Assembly (NCBI GenBank): GCA_019307815.1
Contig: JAFDIV010000019.1
Location: 55,179 to 119,178 of the forward strand
Direction: 5' to 3'
Origin: Deltaproteobacteria bacterium
GTDB lineage: Bacteria > Desulfobacterota > DSM-4660 > Desulfatiglandales > Desulfatiglandaceae
Length of the DNA stretch: 64,000 nucleotides
Of the stretch, positions 34,458 through 43,410 are shown one piece after another; position 1 is the stretch's first letter; each line of letters starts with the position of its first letter. The position numbers were made by a program, and so were the translations under genes. The notes below the pieces were generated by a model that saw only the letters and a program-made list of their open reading frames with translations, ran no database searches and was not told the origin of the DNA.

Positions 34458-35897
34458 GTGAACAGCATCTTGATCATTGATGATGACGATCAATTGCGCC
34501 GTAGCTTCGAGCGCTTACTCAGGGAGGAAGGATATTCGGTTAGGGGCGCTCCCTCGGGTGAAGCCGGCCTTGAAATAGTGGACAAGGAGAGACCCGATCT
34601 TGTGATACTGGACATGCGTCTGCCCGGCATGGACGGGTTTGAAACCTTTAAGCGCATCCATGGCCTGGACCCGAAGCTACCCGTGATCATTGTAACTGCC
34701 TATGGCACCACTGACACCGCCATAGAGGCAACCAAGATGGGGGCCTATGATTATCTTTTAAAGCCCTTTGAAATTCCAGATATGCTTTTGATTATCAAGG
34801 AGGCCCTCAAGGCAGGAAGATTCATGAGGTCTCGGGTGCAAATGGACCCGCCCTCAGATGATATTACCGGCGAGGCCATGGTGGGCAGGAGCAGGCCCAT
34901 GCAGGAGGTCTACAAGGCCATAGGACGGGTTGCGCCCACAGATGCAACGGTACTCATAAGAGGAGAATCAGGCACCGGCAAGGAACTTGTGGCACGGGCC
35001 CTGTACCAGCACAGCGTGCGGGCCAACAGGCCTTTCCTGGTGATCAACTGTGTAGCCATTCCGGAGACGCTTCTGGAATCTGAACTGTTTGGGTACGAAA
35101 AGGGGGCCTTTACCGGTGCCGTGCACCGCAAAGTGGGCAAGATAGAGCAGGCTCATGGTGGAACTGTGTTTTTAGACGAGATAGGGGATATGCCTCTCAA
35201 AATCCAGGCCAAGATCCTGCGCTTGCTTCAGGAAAAAAGCATTGAAAGGCTCGGTGGAAGGCAGACTATACCTGTGGACGTGAGAATAATTGCGGCGACA
35301 AACCGGAATCTGGAGGATGCCGTATCAGAGGGAAGGTTCAGGGAAGACCTCTACTATCGCCTGAAGGTGGTGACCATTTGGCTTCCTCCCTTGAGAGATA
35401 GGGCCGAGGACATTATCCCTCTGGCTGAATACTTTCTGTCCCGTTTCTCTGCAGACATGAACATGGTCAACCCTGGTATGAGCGAAGAAGCCAGGCAGGT
35501 GCTTGTCCACTACAATTGGCCAGGTAACGTAAGGGAGCTAGCCAATACCATCAGCAGAGCCTTGATATTCAATCGTGGTGCGCCCATAACAGCCCAGGAG
35601 ATTTCCAGGGCCGTAACCGGAAGATCCCCTCAGTCCGAGAAATATGATGAACAGCACGAGGGCCTTTTTCGGAAATGGGCCCGTAATGTGCTTTCAGGTG
35701 GCCCTCGCAATGGGCTGTTCGACTCATGTATGGACAAACTGGGGGCCGCCCTGGTGAGCGAGGCTATGGCCCTTACAGGAGGGAACCGCTCCCAGGCCGC
35801 AAAACTTCTCGGCATCTCCCGCCCCACACTCAATTCAAAGATAGAAAAATATAACCTTCATTTCGAAACGGCTGTCGTACAGGAGGAAAGGGAATAG
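34458..35897 (+). CDS. NtrC-family sigma54-dependent response regulator
   Basis: A 479-residue activator. Receiver about 1-120 ([15 protein letters not shown], acceptor in [13 protein letters not shown], Lys in YLLKPFEI); AAA+ about 140-370 with Walker [16 protein letters not shown] and Walker [13 protein letters not shown], all intact; Fis-type helix-turn-helix at the end ([19 protein letters not shown]). The GTG start lies two bases past the kinase stop. About 40 bases after its stop is the first CTTTACAA/TTGTAAAG palindrome, repeated twice more upstream of sigma54 promoters. It is the only intact receiver-type sigma54 activator in this half of the window, so it is the most likely protein to bind those sites (inference). 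Confidence 0.94.
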   Translation: MNSILIIDDDDQLRRSFERLLREEGYSVRGAPSGEAGLEIVDKERPDLVILDMRLPGMDGFETFKRIHGLDPKLPVIIVTAYGTTDTAIEATKMGAYDYLLKPFEIPDMLLIIKEALKAGRFMRSRVQMDPPSDDITGEAMVGRSRPMQEVYKAIGRVAPTDATVLIRGESGTGKELVARALYQHSVRANRPFLVINCVAIPETLLESELFGYEKGAFTGAVHRKVGKIEQAHGGTVFLDEIGDMPLKIQAKILRLLQEKSIERLGGRQTIPVDVRIIAATNRNLEDAVSEGRFREDLYYRLKVVTIWLPPLRDRAEDIIPLAEYFLSRFSADMNMVNPGMSEEARQVLVHYNWPGNVRELANTISRALIFNRGAPITAQEISRAVTGRSPQSEKYDEQHEGLFRKWARNVLSGGPRNGLFDSCMDKLGAALVSEAMALTGGNRSQAAKLLGISRPTLNSKIEKYNLHFETAVVQEERE

Positions 35898-35934
35898 GCC
35901 TAACAGAAATGTTGAGCCTATAGGGTGATCCTGC

Positions 35935-35953
35935 CCTTTACAAGTTGTAAAGG
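35935..35953. promoter_or_regulatory. CTTTACAA/TTGTAAAG enhancer palindrome, copy 1
   Basis: CCTTTACAAGTTGTAAAGG is palindromic except for the centre. Its centre is about 105 bases upstream of the -24 GG of the promoter at 36045-36064. Confidence 0.8.
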
Positions 35954-36044
35954 CATCTTACATATAGAATTCTTAGGAGATGCCTCAAGCAATTCTTTTT
36001 TTCTGTAATTTAGGGATGTTGACATGTTTTTTATCCAAATGGAA

Positions 36045-36064
36045 AGGTGGCATGCCCTTTGCCT
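36045..36064 (+). promoter_or_regulatory. Sigma54 (-24/-12) promoter
   Basis: AGGTGGCATGCCCTTTGCCT: GG at 36049-36050 and GC at 36061-36062, 10 bases apart, with TGGCAT and TTTGC boxes. The receiver gene at 36167 lies about 90 bases further. Confidence 0.88.
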
Positions 36065-36166
36065 AATAAAGGAGTAGATTCTGAGGGACATTCTGTGCGC
36101 CTCTGGACGGGGGCAGAGAAGGAAGGGCGCACTACAAGTAAATATCAAATCAAAGGAGGAGATGTC

Positions 36167-36604
36167 ATGCAGATGCCCAAAGTAATGCTGGTGGACGATG
36201 AAGTCCCCTTTGTGGAGACCATGAAAAAACGCCTGGAAAAGAGAAACCTTAATATCGTTACTGCCTTCAGCGGGGAAGAGGCGCTTGATACACTGGGGTC
36301 AAATCGGGATACGGATGTTGTTATTCTGGATGTCAAGATGCCAGGCATGGACGGTATCGAGACTCTCCGGGAGATTAAGGCCAAATTTCCATTGATAGAG
36401 GTCATTATGTTAACAGGACATGCTACCATAGAATCTGCCATAGAAGGGATGAAAATTGGTGCCTTTGATTATCTCATGAAGCCATGTGAAGTGGAACAGC
36501 TCATGGCTAAGGTGCAGCAGGCAACCAACAAAAAGCGTGAGCATGAAAAAAGGATCAGGGATGCCAGGGCAAAGGAGGCCCTTTTCAAGCATGGATTGGC
36601 ATGA
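36167..36604 (+). CDS. Single-domain response regulator with KIR-type tail
   Basis: A 145-residue receiver: VMLVDDEVPFVETM, acceptor in VVILDVKMPGMDG, Thr in IMLTGHAT, Lys in YLMKPCEV, then the tail NKKREHEKRIRDARAKEALF. ATG at 36167 follows AAAGGAGGAGATGTC; the open frame further upstream includes the promoter and is not coding. It is close in sequence to the receiver at 32507. First gene behind the 36.05 kb sigma54 promoter. Confidence 0.92.
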   Translation: MQMPKVMLVDDEVPFVETMKKRLEKRNLNIVTAFSGEEALDTLGSNRDTDVVILDVKMPGMDGIETLREIKAKFPLIEVIMLTGHATIESAIEGMKIGAFDYLMKPCEVEQLMAKVQQATNKKREHEKRIRDARAKEALFKHGLA

Positions 36605-36804
36605 GTTTTCATGCCTCAAAAGGCTGTACCCTTTTGGGCTGGATGTATTCAGGGGCAATATTCACGAACTGAGCAAGAAAAATGCCAAGGTGCGCATAAT
36701 TTTTACAGGTGAAAATGCAAACCGATTTTCGTTATAGAATTGATTTAGCGGGTAGCTTTTGAAGGGGGCTTCTTTTTTTGAGAGTGATCCAATAGGAGGG
36801 GCAT

Positions 36805-37101
36805 ATGAGGCAAGATGGGCGAAGGAGGCAGACGACAGAAGTTCTTGTCGAGCGGCTCATGGAAAGGGGTATATCACCAGAAATGATACCCAGGGTCGTG
36901 GGATTTCTAGCCAGGGCGATCAACCAAGGTGGGGCTGTGGAGCGCGCAGGTATTACTGGAAGTCTAGAGAAGTTAGGCATTCAAATAGCCGATGATATCC
37001 TCCATTTGGTCAAGGCCTCCATGGTGGAGGTGAGCCTGCAGATGCCGGATGACTTGCTCAATAAGCGCCCAGAGTCTGATTTTGATCGTGTGTCACGATA
37101 A
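36805..37101 (+). CDS. Conserved-looking small soluble protein, unknown family
   Basis: A 98-residue protein beginning MRQDGRRRQTTEVLVERLME with a good ribosome site (AGGAGGGGCAT before ATG). It is mostly helical, with GISPEMIPRVVGFLARA and an amphipathic stretch IQIADDILHLVKASM. No membrane segment, no Cys motif and no domain that I recognise. It lies between a receiver gene and two broken genes, and probably belongs to the transcript from the 36.05 kb promoter. Confidence 0.6.
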   Translation: MRQDGRRRQTTEVLVERLMERGISPEMIPRVVGFLARAINQGGAVERAGITGSLEKLGIQIADDILHLVKASMVEVSLQMPDDLLNKRPESDFDRVSR

Positions 37102-37125
37102 GTGAAGAGAAGGGAGAGCCTAAAA

Positions 37126-37524
37126 ATGACCGACCAAAATGTTATGGGTAACCAAAAAAGGAAGTTCGGTCATGGACCCGATATAATCTCTATCTCCCTG
37201 ACCAAAAAAGGCCTCCGGCAAAGGAACAGGCATTTATCCATACTTCGTGAAATGAACGATGTGCTTTGTGCATATCCTTTCTGTCACTGATAATGGGTGG
37301 GGATCCCGCGTGAAGACGCAGAAGGGCTTTTTAACGTATTTCAAAGAACCCGCACTTCTCAAGGGACGGCTGGCTCCGGCCTAGGACTTGCCGTTGTGAA
37401 GGAAGTAGCAGAAAAACACGAAGGCAGGGCATGGGTTGAGAGTGAACCTGATAAGGGCACAGCCATCTACATGGCTATCAAAAGGGACCTTGTCTCTGGA
37501 GGTGAGTACGATGAGCCTCTATAA
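37126..37524 (+). pseudogene. Histidine kinase remnant with the middle deleted
   Basis: The start is kept: ATG at 37126 after AAGGGAGAGCC, running to RNRHLSILREMNDVLC, which looks like the entry of a GAF-type kinase. It then jumps to the end of an HATPase domain: VHILSVTDNG in one frame and GIPREDAEGLFNVFQ with GSGLGLAVVKEVAEKH in another. One base appears missing in the GGG-TGGGG run at 37295-37301. Sensor, HisKA and most of the ATPase domain are absent, so the product cannot be a working kinase. The next fragment begins before this frame's stop. Confidence 0.7.
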
Positions 37525-37725
37525 TCTGGATAAGATCTTCAAACATAAAACAAATAGCCAAGCCGCCTGATCTGGCAGTTATTGCAGTCCCCATTGCTTC
37601 AGTACCTGCTATTATTCGGGAGTGTGTCGAAACAGGAGTTGGAGGGGCCGTCATAATCTCTGCTGGCGGAAAAGAGACGGGCCAAGAGGGGCAAGAGATA
37701 GAGAATTTGAAAGAGATGTTATGAG
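37510..37725 (+). pseudogene. ADP-forming acyl-CoA synthetase remnant
   Basis: The first frame begins SLYNLDKIFKHK, the usual N-terminus of ADP-forming acyl-CoA synthetase alpha domains, then stops early. A second frame continues PPDLAVIAVPIASVPAIIRE and GVGGAVIISAGGKETGQEG, the CoA-binding domain region about 60 residues further on in normal proteins. The Rossmann glycine motif and everything after residue 70 of the remnant are missing. It is a short decayed copy, or an assembly collapse, lying between a kinase remnant and the PiT gene. Confidence 0.7.
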
Positions 37726-37731
37726 GCTCAC

Positions 37732-38790
37732 GTGGAATCAATGCTTACTGTATCCATCGTGGCACTGGGGTTCATGTTTGCCTTTATAAATGGTTTCCAC
37801 GACGGTGGCAATGTTGTGGCCACCATCGTGTCATCGCGGTCAATGTCGCCCCGTAAGGCCCTCCTTTTCGCCTGCATGGCGGAATTTTTTGGCCCCCTCA
37901 CTCTGGGGACCGCGCTAGCCCTTACAGTGGGCAAGGATATCATTGATCTGACTTGTTTTGCACCCTCAACAGGCCTCATGGCAAGCACTGTGTTGATGTC
38001 CGCCCTGGTCAGCGCGATTATTTGGGATCTTGTGACTTGGTGGGTGGGCATGCCGTCCAGCTCGTCGCACGCATTAGTTGGTGGGCTTGTCGGTGGTGGA
38101 ATCGCCGCCTTTGGCCCGGATATCGTAAAATGGAGTGCCCTCTTTTACAAGGTTATTTTGGTGCTTTTTGTTTCACCGATTATAGGAATGGCTGCAGGGT
38201 ACTTTATGATGAGACTGTCCATATTCCTGTTTCGAAATGCCCACCCAAGGATCGGAAATCTTTTTAAGCGCATGCAGCTTTTTACCATGATTTTCTTGGG
38301 GGCGAGTCACGGCACGAATGATGCACAGAAATCCATGGGTGTCATAACTCTTGCGCTTATTGTGTGCGGGGGATTCAGCACATTTTCTGTGCCAGGCTGG
38401 GTTTCGTTGGGTAGTGCTGCTTCCCTGGCACTCGGTGTGTCCTTTGGTGGATGGAGGATCATCAAGACTGTCGGCGCGAAGATCTTCAAAGTGGAGCCGA
38501 TTCATTCATTCAATGCTCAATTGGCTGCAGGGTCGGTTATTTTTGCGGCAGGCCTTTTGGGCGGGCCTGTGAGTACCACACAGATTGTGGGTTCCACTAT
38601 CATCGGAGTGGGAGCTGGGCATCGCCCTACGGATGTTCAATGGATAGTGGTAAGAGATATGATAATTGCATGGGTGATTACGATTCCGGCATCAGCGATA
38701 CTGGCTGCCGTTACATACTCTACAGCATCAATAGCATTAGGACAGGGTACAGGAAGCCTTGAAAATCTGATGCAGTTTCTAGGACAATAA
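37732..38790 (+). CDS. PiT-family inorganic phosphate transporter
   Basis: A 352-residue membrane protein with the two PiT signature repeats: FAFINGFHDGGNVVATIV near residue 15 and LGASHGTNDAQKSMGVITLAL near residue 200. It moves phosphate (metal-phosphate/H+ or Na+ type) across the inner membrane. Either GTG at 37732 or ATG at 37741 may start translation; GAGG lies before both. The following gene encodes a PhoU-like DUF47 protein, the usual partner of PiT transporters, which supports the assignment. Confidence 0.94.
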   Translation: MESMLTVSIVALGFMFAFINGFHDGGNVVATIVSSRSMSPRKALLFACMAEFFGPLTLGTALALTVGKDIIDLTCFAPSTGLMASTVLMSALVSAIIWDLVTWWVGMPSSSSHALVGGLVGGGIAAFGPDIVKWSALFYKVILVLFVSPIIGMAAGYFMMRLSIFLFRNAHPRIGNLFKRMQLFTMIFLGASHGTNDAQKSMGVITLALIVCGGFSTFSVPGWVSLGSAASLALGVSFGGWRIIKTVGAKIFKVEPIHSFNAQLAAGSVIFAAGLLGGPVSTTQIVGSTIIGVGAGHRPTDVQWIVVRDMIIAWVITIPASAILAAVTYSTASIALGQGTGSLENLMQFLGQ

Positions 38791-38808
38791 AGCTACGAGG
38801 AGCGACAT

Positions 38809-39426
38809 ATGGGATTGTGGCAGCATTTTTTCCCGGATCGAGGACGAGATTTCTTTGGTCTCCTGGTGTCACAAATGGAGAAGACGCTAGAAGGCGTGAT
38901 GGTTTTGGAAGAATATCTTCATAATAAATCAAACGATACACAAGGGGTTATGGACAGGCTGGAGCATGAGGCAGATGAGGTAAGGCGGGTCATTATTGAT
39001 GACCTAAATCACACTTTTATTACCCCCATTGACCGGCTGGATATTTATGCCCTTTCAAGGGCCGTGGACGACATCATAGATCATGCCGCTTCCACGGTAG
39101 CAGAAATGGAGGTTTACGAGTTGACACCTGATGAATACGGCATGATGATAAGCACTAACCTGAAGCACGCTGCCAAGAAGCTGTATGATTCCATTTGCCA
39201 CCTCAAAAAACGCCCCAACCTTTCCACCGAGGCCGCTCTCAGATCAAAGCTTTTGATCAATAATATGGAACACCTGTATCACGAAGCCATAAAGGAGCTG
39301 GCCGAAAACGGTGACACTGCCTATATGTTCAAGATGCGTGAAATCTACCGCCGGCTGTTTCAAATCGCCGAGAGCATCAGGCAGGCCAACAACATCTTGC
39401 TGGATATTGTTGTTAAAACAATGTGA
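38809..39426 (+). CDS. DUF47 PhoU-like regulator of PiT
   Basis: A 205-residue all-helical protein of the PhoU-like DUF47 family. Visible are the DRLEHEADEVRR and FITPIDRLDIYALSRAVDDI helices, with the acidic residues that bind metal clusters in PhoU folds, and a repeat of similar helices in the second half. These proteins are thought to control PiT activity. GAGGAGCGACAT precedes ATG and the gene is 18 bases behind the PiT gene. Confidence 0.92.
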   Translation: MGLWQHFFPDRGRDFFGLLVSQMEKTLEGVMVLEEYLHNKSNDTQGVMDRLEHEADEVRRVIIDDLNHTFITPIDRLDIYALSRAVDDIIDHAASTVAEMEVYELTPDEYGMMISTNLKHAAKKLYDSICHLKKRPNLSTEAALRSKLLINNMEHLYHEAIKELAENGDTAYMFKMREIYRRLFQIAESIRQANNILLDIVVKTM

Positions 39427-39447
39427 AGGCCCGTCGGGATTATTTCC

Positions 39448-39464
39448 CTTTACACTTTGTAAAG
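39448..39464. promoter_or_regulatory. CTTTACAA-type enhancer palindrome, copy 2
   Basis: CTTTACACTTTGTAAAG, one mismatch pair from the other copies. Its centre is 118 bases upstream of the -24 GG of the promoter at 39572-39590. Confidence 0.75.
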
Positions 39465-39571
39465 AAGGCGGACAGGTCTACCTCCTTACAAACAAGCCAA
39501 GGCTTTCTTGCCCCATTCCAGAACATTTCTAATTTAAGGTACTTACCCTTTATCGCCTATTCACCGTCTTG

Positions 39572-39590
39572 GTGGCATAGGCCTTGCTCT
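39572..39590 (+). promoter_or_regulatory. Sigma54 (-24/-12) promoter
   Basis: GTGGCATAGGCCTTGCTCT: GG at 39574-39575 and GC at 39586-39587, 10 bases apart; both boxes match consensus. It drives the CBS-ACT gene at 39634. Confidence 0.88.
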
Positions 39591-39633
39591 TTTGAGGAAC
39601 GAAAGAAAACTCAAGAGATACGGAGGCATGATC

Positions 39634-40311
39634 ATGTTAGTAAAAAACTGGATGAACAAAGAATTCTATACCCTCAATGTAGAAGATACAATGGGGGATG
39701 CTAGCAGGTTGATGAAAGAAAAAGGTGTGCAAATGGTTCCTGTCATGCGGAAAAACAAGCTTGTGGGAGTACTCACTGACCGGGACCTGAAAAGGGCATC
39801 TGCCTCAGATGCCACAACGCTAGCAATCCACGAATTACTCTATCTCCTCACAAGAATCAAAATAAAGGAAATCATGACCAAGAATCCAATCACAGTGCCC
39901 GTTGATTTTACTGTGGCGGAGGCTGCCGAGGTGCTCCTGCACAACAAGATTTCTGGCGCCCCGGTGGTGGATCATGAAGGCAAAATAGTGGGTACGATTG
40001 ATAAGGATGTATTGTTCAAGGTTCTGATTTCCCTCACCGGTGTGGAAAAGCGGGGCATAGAATTCGCATTCCGGCTGGAGGACCGCCCCGGGTCCATAAA
40101 GGAAGTATGCGACGTTATAAGAAAATACGGGGGCCGCATGGCAAGCATCCTGACCACCTATGAGGGTGTGCCTGAGGGGTACCGCAGGGCCTACATACGC
40201 ATGTACAACGTGGAGCGGCCCAAAGTGCCTCAAATAAGGAATGAACTCTCCATGAAGGCCCCTATGCTTTACATGGTGGACCACCGGGAGAACAAGAGAG
40301 AGATCTATTGA
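39634..40311 (+). CDS. CBS-pair plus ACT-like domain protein (AcuB-like)
   Basis: A 225-residue protein. Residues 1-135 hold two CBS motifs (VKNWMNKEFYTLNVEDTMGD and IKEIMTKNPITVPVDFTVAE), followed by an ACT-like domain (FAFRLEDRPGSIKEVCDVI). CBS pairs bind adenosine nucleotides and ACT domains bind amino acids or similar ligands. The layout recalls AcuB-type proteins. GGAGG at 39622-39626 is 7 bases before ATG 39634 and favours it over the ATG at 39628. It is the first gene behind the 39.57 kb sigma54 promoter. Confidence 0.88.
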   Translation: MLVKNWMNKEFYTLNVEDTMGDASRLMKEKGVQMVPVMRKNKLVGVLTDRDLKRASASDATTLAIHELLYLLTRIKIKEIMTKNPITVPVDFTVAEAAEVLLHNKISGAPVVDHEGKIVGTIDKDVLFKVLISLTGVEKRGIEFAFRLEDRPGSIKEVCDVIRKYGGRMASILTTYEGVPEGYRRAYIRMYNVERPKVPQIRNELSMKAPMLYMVDHRENKREIY

Positions 40312-40436
40312 CACCCTGCCTTTGCTGTACCTTCTACGGGGCGTACCAGTAAAAGGTTCCGTGGGTCGCCAGCGGCTAGGTGGCTAGCAGGAGCGACCTG
40401 ATCCCTAAAGCGGGGGCCGGTTAACAAGATACTGCC

Positions 40437-40859
40437 ATGAAACAGGAGTACACAATTTTGATTGCAGACAGAAATCCCCATGTTAGGGCATTTCTGAAGC
40501 GCGAGATGAGAAGCAAAGGGTATCAGATTCTATTGGCGGGTACTGGTCACGAGGTACTGAAGCGGGTCTTCGGGAAGGAGCACCTTCACCTACTCATTAT
40601 AGATCCTGACCTTCCGGATGTGGGAAGATCACAGATATTGGAGGAACTTCAAAACCGAATACCTCCATTGCCCACGATTATTCATAGCTTCAGCATTGAC
40701 AATGACATCTTATCTGACACATCGGATCATATCGTATTCGTGGAAAAAGGTGGGGAGAGCATCGAAAGATTGAAACAAATAAGTGTTGAGTTATTGAAAA
40801 AGGTCAGGCCGGAGGTCTCAAAAACCGTGGATAGAGAAGGATCGGGGCAGGGAGACTGA
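40437..40859 (+). CDS. Divergent single-domain receiver
   Basis: A 140-residue CheY-like protein: TILIADRNPHVRAFL (one acidic residue of the usual pair lost), acceptor Asp in LLIIDPDLPD, Ser in IHSFS in place of Thr, and Lys in VFVEKGG. The rest is a charged tail (KKVRPEVSKTVDREGS). It lies four bases before the Cache kinase 40864 and may be regulated by it or interfere with the partner receivers. An inverted repeat GGTCGC...GCGACC precedes it in the 125-base gap. Confidence 0.75.
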   Translation: MKQEYTILIADRNPHVRAFLKREMRSKGYQILLAGTGHEVLKRVFGKEHLHLLIIDPDLPDVGRSQILEELQNRIPPLPTIIHSFSIDNDILSDTSDHIVFVEKGGESIERLKQISVELLKKVRPEVSKTVDREGSGQGD

Positions 40860-40863
40860 TTGC

Positions 40864-42615
40864 ATGAGACAGGACCCAAAAACAAGAAATAACTATTACA
40901 GCATGCTAACCAGGAAAATGGTTTTGATCATGCTACTTGTCTCGGTCATCCCCATGCTCCTGGTAAGCTGGTCCATTTTATATGAATTTCGCACCTCTTA
41001 CAGGGAAAAGGTGTTTGATCACCTGTGTGAGCTGGTGCAGAAACACACCCAAGGCATTGATGCCTTCCTCAAGGAGAGATTGGCAGATATTCGCTTCCTG
41101 GCCGAGACATTCGGGTTTGAAGATTTGTCTGATGAGTCGTTCCTCAGGGACAGGTTGGAGACCTTGCAAAAAGACTACGGCCCTGTCTTTGTAGATCTAG
41201 GGGTCATCAATGCGCGGGGCCTGCAGGTAGCCTATGCAGGCCCCTTTAGGCTTGAAAGGGCCCTTTATAGTAGTGCCCCTTGGTTCAAAAACGCCATGAA
41301 GACCCGATATTTCATCAGTGATGTGTTTTTGGGACTAAGGGGTCTTCCCCATTTCATTGTGGCTGTGAGAGAGAACTGGAACGGCGAGGCCTGGATACTG
41401 AGGGCGACCATTGATTTTGGGGCCTTTAACAGGCTTGTGGAAAATATCCAGGTGGGCAAGACCGGTTTTGCCTTTATTCTCAACACCCACGGGGAACTAC
41501 AAACAAAGGCCCGTGAGGATATTTTTCGTGACACAAAGACATACATGAGCCTCTTAAAGCGCACCAGATCTCAGAAAGATAGAATGACTATCGTTGAAGC
41601 ACGGGATTTCTCTGGGAAGAAAAAAATCTATGTCTCCACTCTTCTAAAGGACGGACAGTGGATGATGGTCTTTCAGCAGGACGCTGGGGATGCCTTTTCA
41701 GAGTTCAAGGGAACCAGAACCGCTGCCCTGGTGATCATCCTGTTGGGTGCATTAGCAATCGCGACGGTCGCCTTGATTCTGTCAAAGATGATGGTTGATC
41801 GGATTGCCCGGGCCGACAGGGAAAAAGAACGAATGAACGAGCAGGTGATCCAGGCCGGAAAGCTGGCAGTAATTGGTGAGCTGGCGGCAGGCATTGCGCA
41901 TGAAATAAATAATCCAGTCGCCATAATGGTGGAAGAAGCCGGATGGATTGGAGACTTGCTGCAAGATGAGCAGTTCCAGAACAGCGCCAACCTGGAGGAA
42001 CTCAAAAGGGCGGTTGGTCAAATCAGGACACAGGGGAGGCGCTGCAAGGAGATCACTCATAAGCTGCTGAGCTTTGCAAGAAAGACTGATCCCAGGATCC
42101 AGGATGTGGATGTCAACGACCTTATTAAAGAACTTATCCAGTTCTCCGAGCAGAGGGCGAAATATGCAAGGGTCACCATCAATACTCGCCTCCAGGAGGA
42201 TCTGCCTTTAGTGAGGGCATCACAATCAGAACTCCAACAGGTATTTCTCAATCTAATAAATAACGCCCTTGACGCCATGGAAAAGGAGGGTGGGGTTCTC
42301 AATATCACCACTCACCTGGAAGGAGACTATCTGGTTGTAGAGGTGTCAGACACGGGGCCGGGGATTCCAGAGGCAAACCTACAAAGGATATTCGATCCGT
42401 TTTTCACAACAAAACCCGTAGGCAAAGGGACGGGTCTAGGGCTCTCCATCTGCTATGGAATCATCAAGAAGATGGGAGGAGAAATTAATGTCAAGAGTGC
42501 ACTCGGCAAAGGAACAACATTTACTATAACGCTTCCTACAGGGCCTCGGACCGCATCTGGTCAATCAGGTGGAATTCAGAACACCTCAAGCGCCAAGGAG
42601 TCTCATCATGAATAA
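40864..42615 (+). CDS. Cache-type sensor histidine kinase
   Basis: A 583-residue kinase, paralogous to those at 26188, 49901 and 52074. Membrane segments at about residues 17-38 and 287-308 enclose the Cache domain with [19 protein letters not shown] and [20 protein letters not shown]. HisKA has His in [15 protein letters not shown]. HATPase boxes are [32 protein letters not shown] and [11 protein letters not shown], all intact. Its end overlaps the start of a receiver gene by eight bases, and a second receiver follows, so it may phosphorylate both. Confidence 0.93.
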   Translation: MRQDPKTRNNYYSMLTRKMVLIMLLVSVIPMLLVSWSILYEFRTSYREKVFDHLCELVQKHTQGIDAFLKERLADIRFLAETFGFEDLSDESFLRDRLETLQKDYGPVFVDLGVINARGLQVAYAGPFRLERALYSSAPWFKNAMKTRYFISDVFLGLRGLPHFIVAVRENWNGEAWILRATIDFGAFNRLVENIQVGKTGFAFILNTHGELQTKAREDIFRDTKTYMSLLKRTRSQKDRMTIVEARDFSGKKKIYVSTLLKDGQWMMVFQQDAGDAFSEFKGTRTAALVIILLGALAIATVALILSKMMVDRIARADREKERMNEQVIQAGKLAVIGELAAGIAHEINNPVAIMVEEAGWIGDLLQDEQFQNSANLEELKRAVGQIRTQGRRCKEITHKLLSFARKTDPRIQDVDVNDLIKELIQFSEQRAKYARVTINTRLQEDLPLVRASQSELQQVFLNLINNALDAMEKEGGVLNITTHLEGDYLVVEVSDTGPGIPEANLQRIFDPFFTTKPVGKGTGLGLSICYGIIKKMGGEINVKSALGKGTTFTITLPTGPRTASGQSGGIQNTSSAKESHHE

Positions 42616-42994
42616 CGGAGCGCAAAAACCTCTAAAGCTACTTTTAATAGATGATGAAAAGGGCTTTGTGGAGGTCATGTCCAAGAGGTTATCCAAGAGA
42701 AATATCCAGGTGACGAAGGCCTTTAGTGGGACAGGGGGCATTCAGGCCCTCAGGGGCGAAGATTTTGATGTGGTGGTACTTGATCTCAAGATGGAGGATA
42801 TGGACGGCCTTGAGGTCCTGAAGATATTCAAAACCATGGTCCCCCAGATGCCTGTGATCATGCTCACAGGTCACGGTTCTGAAGAGGCTGCAAGGGAGGG
42901 AATCAGATTGGGTGCATTTGATTATCTTACAAAGCCGTGTGAATTGGAAGAGTTGGTCCAAAAGATACATGAGGCCGTGGAAGCACGGAGGTGA
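42608..42994 (+). CDS. Single-domain response regulator
   Basis: A 128-residue receiver: LLLIDDEKGFVEVM, acceptor in VVVLDLKMEDMDG, Thr in IMLTGHGS, Lys in YLTKPCEL. ATG at 42608 lies inside the end of the Cache kinase gene. The helix after the domain is short (LVQKIHEAVEARR), without the KIR tail of its neighbour. It is a likely partner of kinase 40864. Confidence 0.92.
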   Translation: MNNGAQKPLKLLLIDDEKGFVEVMSKRLSKRNIQVTKAFSGTGGIQALRGEDFDVVVLDLKMEDMDGLEVLKIFKTMVPQMPVIMLTGHGSEEAAREGIRLGAFDYLTKPCELEELVQKIHEAVEARR

Positions 42995-42999
42995 TTATC

Positions 43000-43410
43000 A
43001 TGAACGGATTCAAGGTCCTTTTTGTGGACGATGAGATCGATTTCCTGGAGACATTGCTCAAGCGTATGAAAAAGCGGGGCGTGGATGTCACCGGTGTGGG
43101 TAGCGGTGAAGAGGCCTTGAGTTTTTTGGATACCAATCAAGTGGATGTGGTGGTGCTGGACGTGAGGATGCCCGGGATGGACGGAATTGAGACGTTAAGG
43201 GAGATAAAAAAGCGACATCCATTGGTTGAGGTGATTATGCTCACCGGGCATGCCAACCTGGAGGTGGCCATTGAGGGCATGGAACTGGGGGCCTTTGACT
43301 ATCTCATGAAGCCCATGGATATCGATGAACTGCTTTACAAGGTAGAGGATGCATACAAGAAGAAAAGCCTGCATGAGCAAAAAATAAGGAAAAAGGGAGG
43401 TGTATCGTGA
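43000..43410 (+). CDS. Single-domain response regulator with KIR-type tail
   Basis: A 136-residue receiver: VLFVDDEIDFLETL, acceptor in VVVLDVRMPGMDG, Thr in IMLTGHAN, Lys in YLMKPMDI, tail YKKKSLHEQKIRKKGG. GGAGG lies 8 bases before ATG 43000; a GTG at 42991 is an alternative. The end overlaps the start of the TauE/SafE gene by four bases, linking the receiver directly with that permease. Confidence 0.92.
   Translation: MNGFKVLFVDDEIDFLETLLKRMKKRGVDVTGVGSGEEALSFLDTNQVDVVVLDVRMPGMDGIETLREIKKRHPLVEVIMLTGHANLEVAIEGMELGAFDYLMKPMDIDELLYKVEDAYKKKSLHEQKIRKKGGVS

Noticed and set aside
33600..34493. 297-residue antisense frame across the kinase gene
   Set aside because: Ser/Ala-rich antisense shadow of the HATPase region; no start signal and no recognisable domain.
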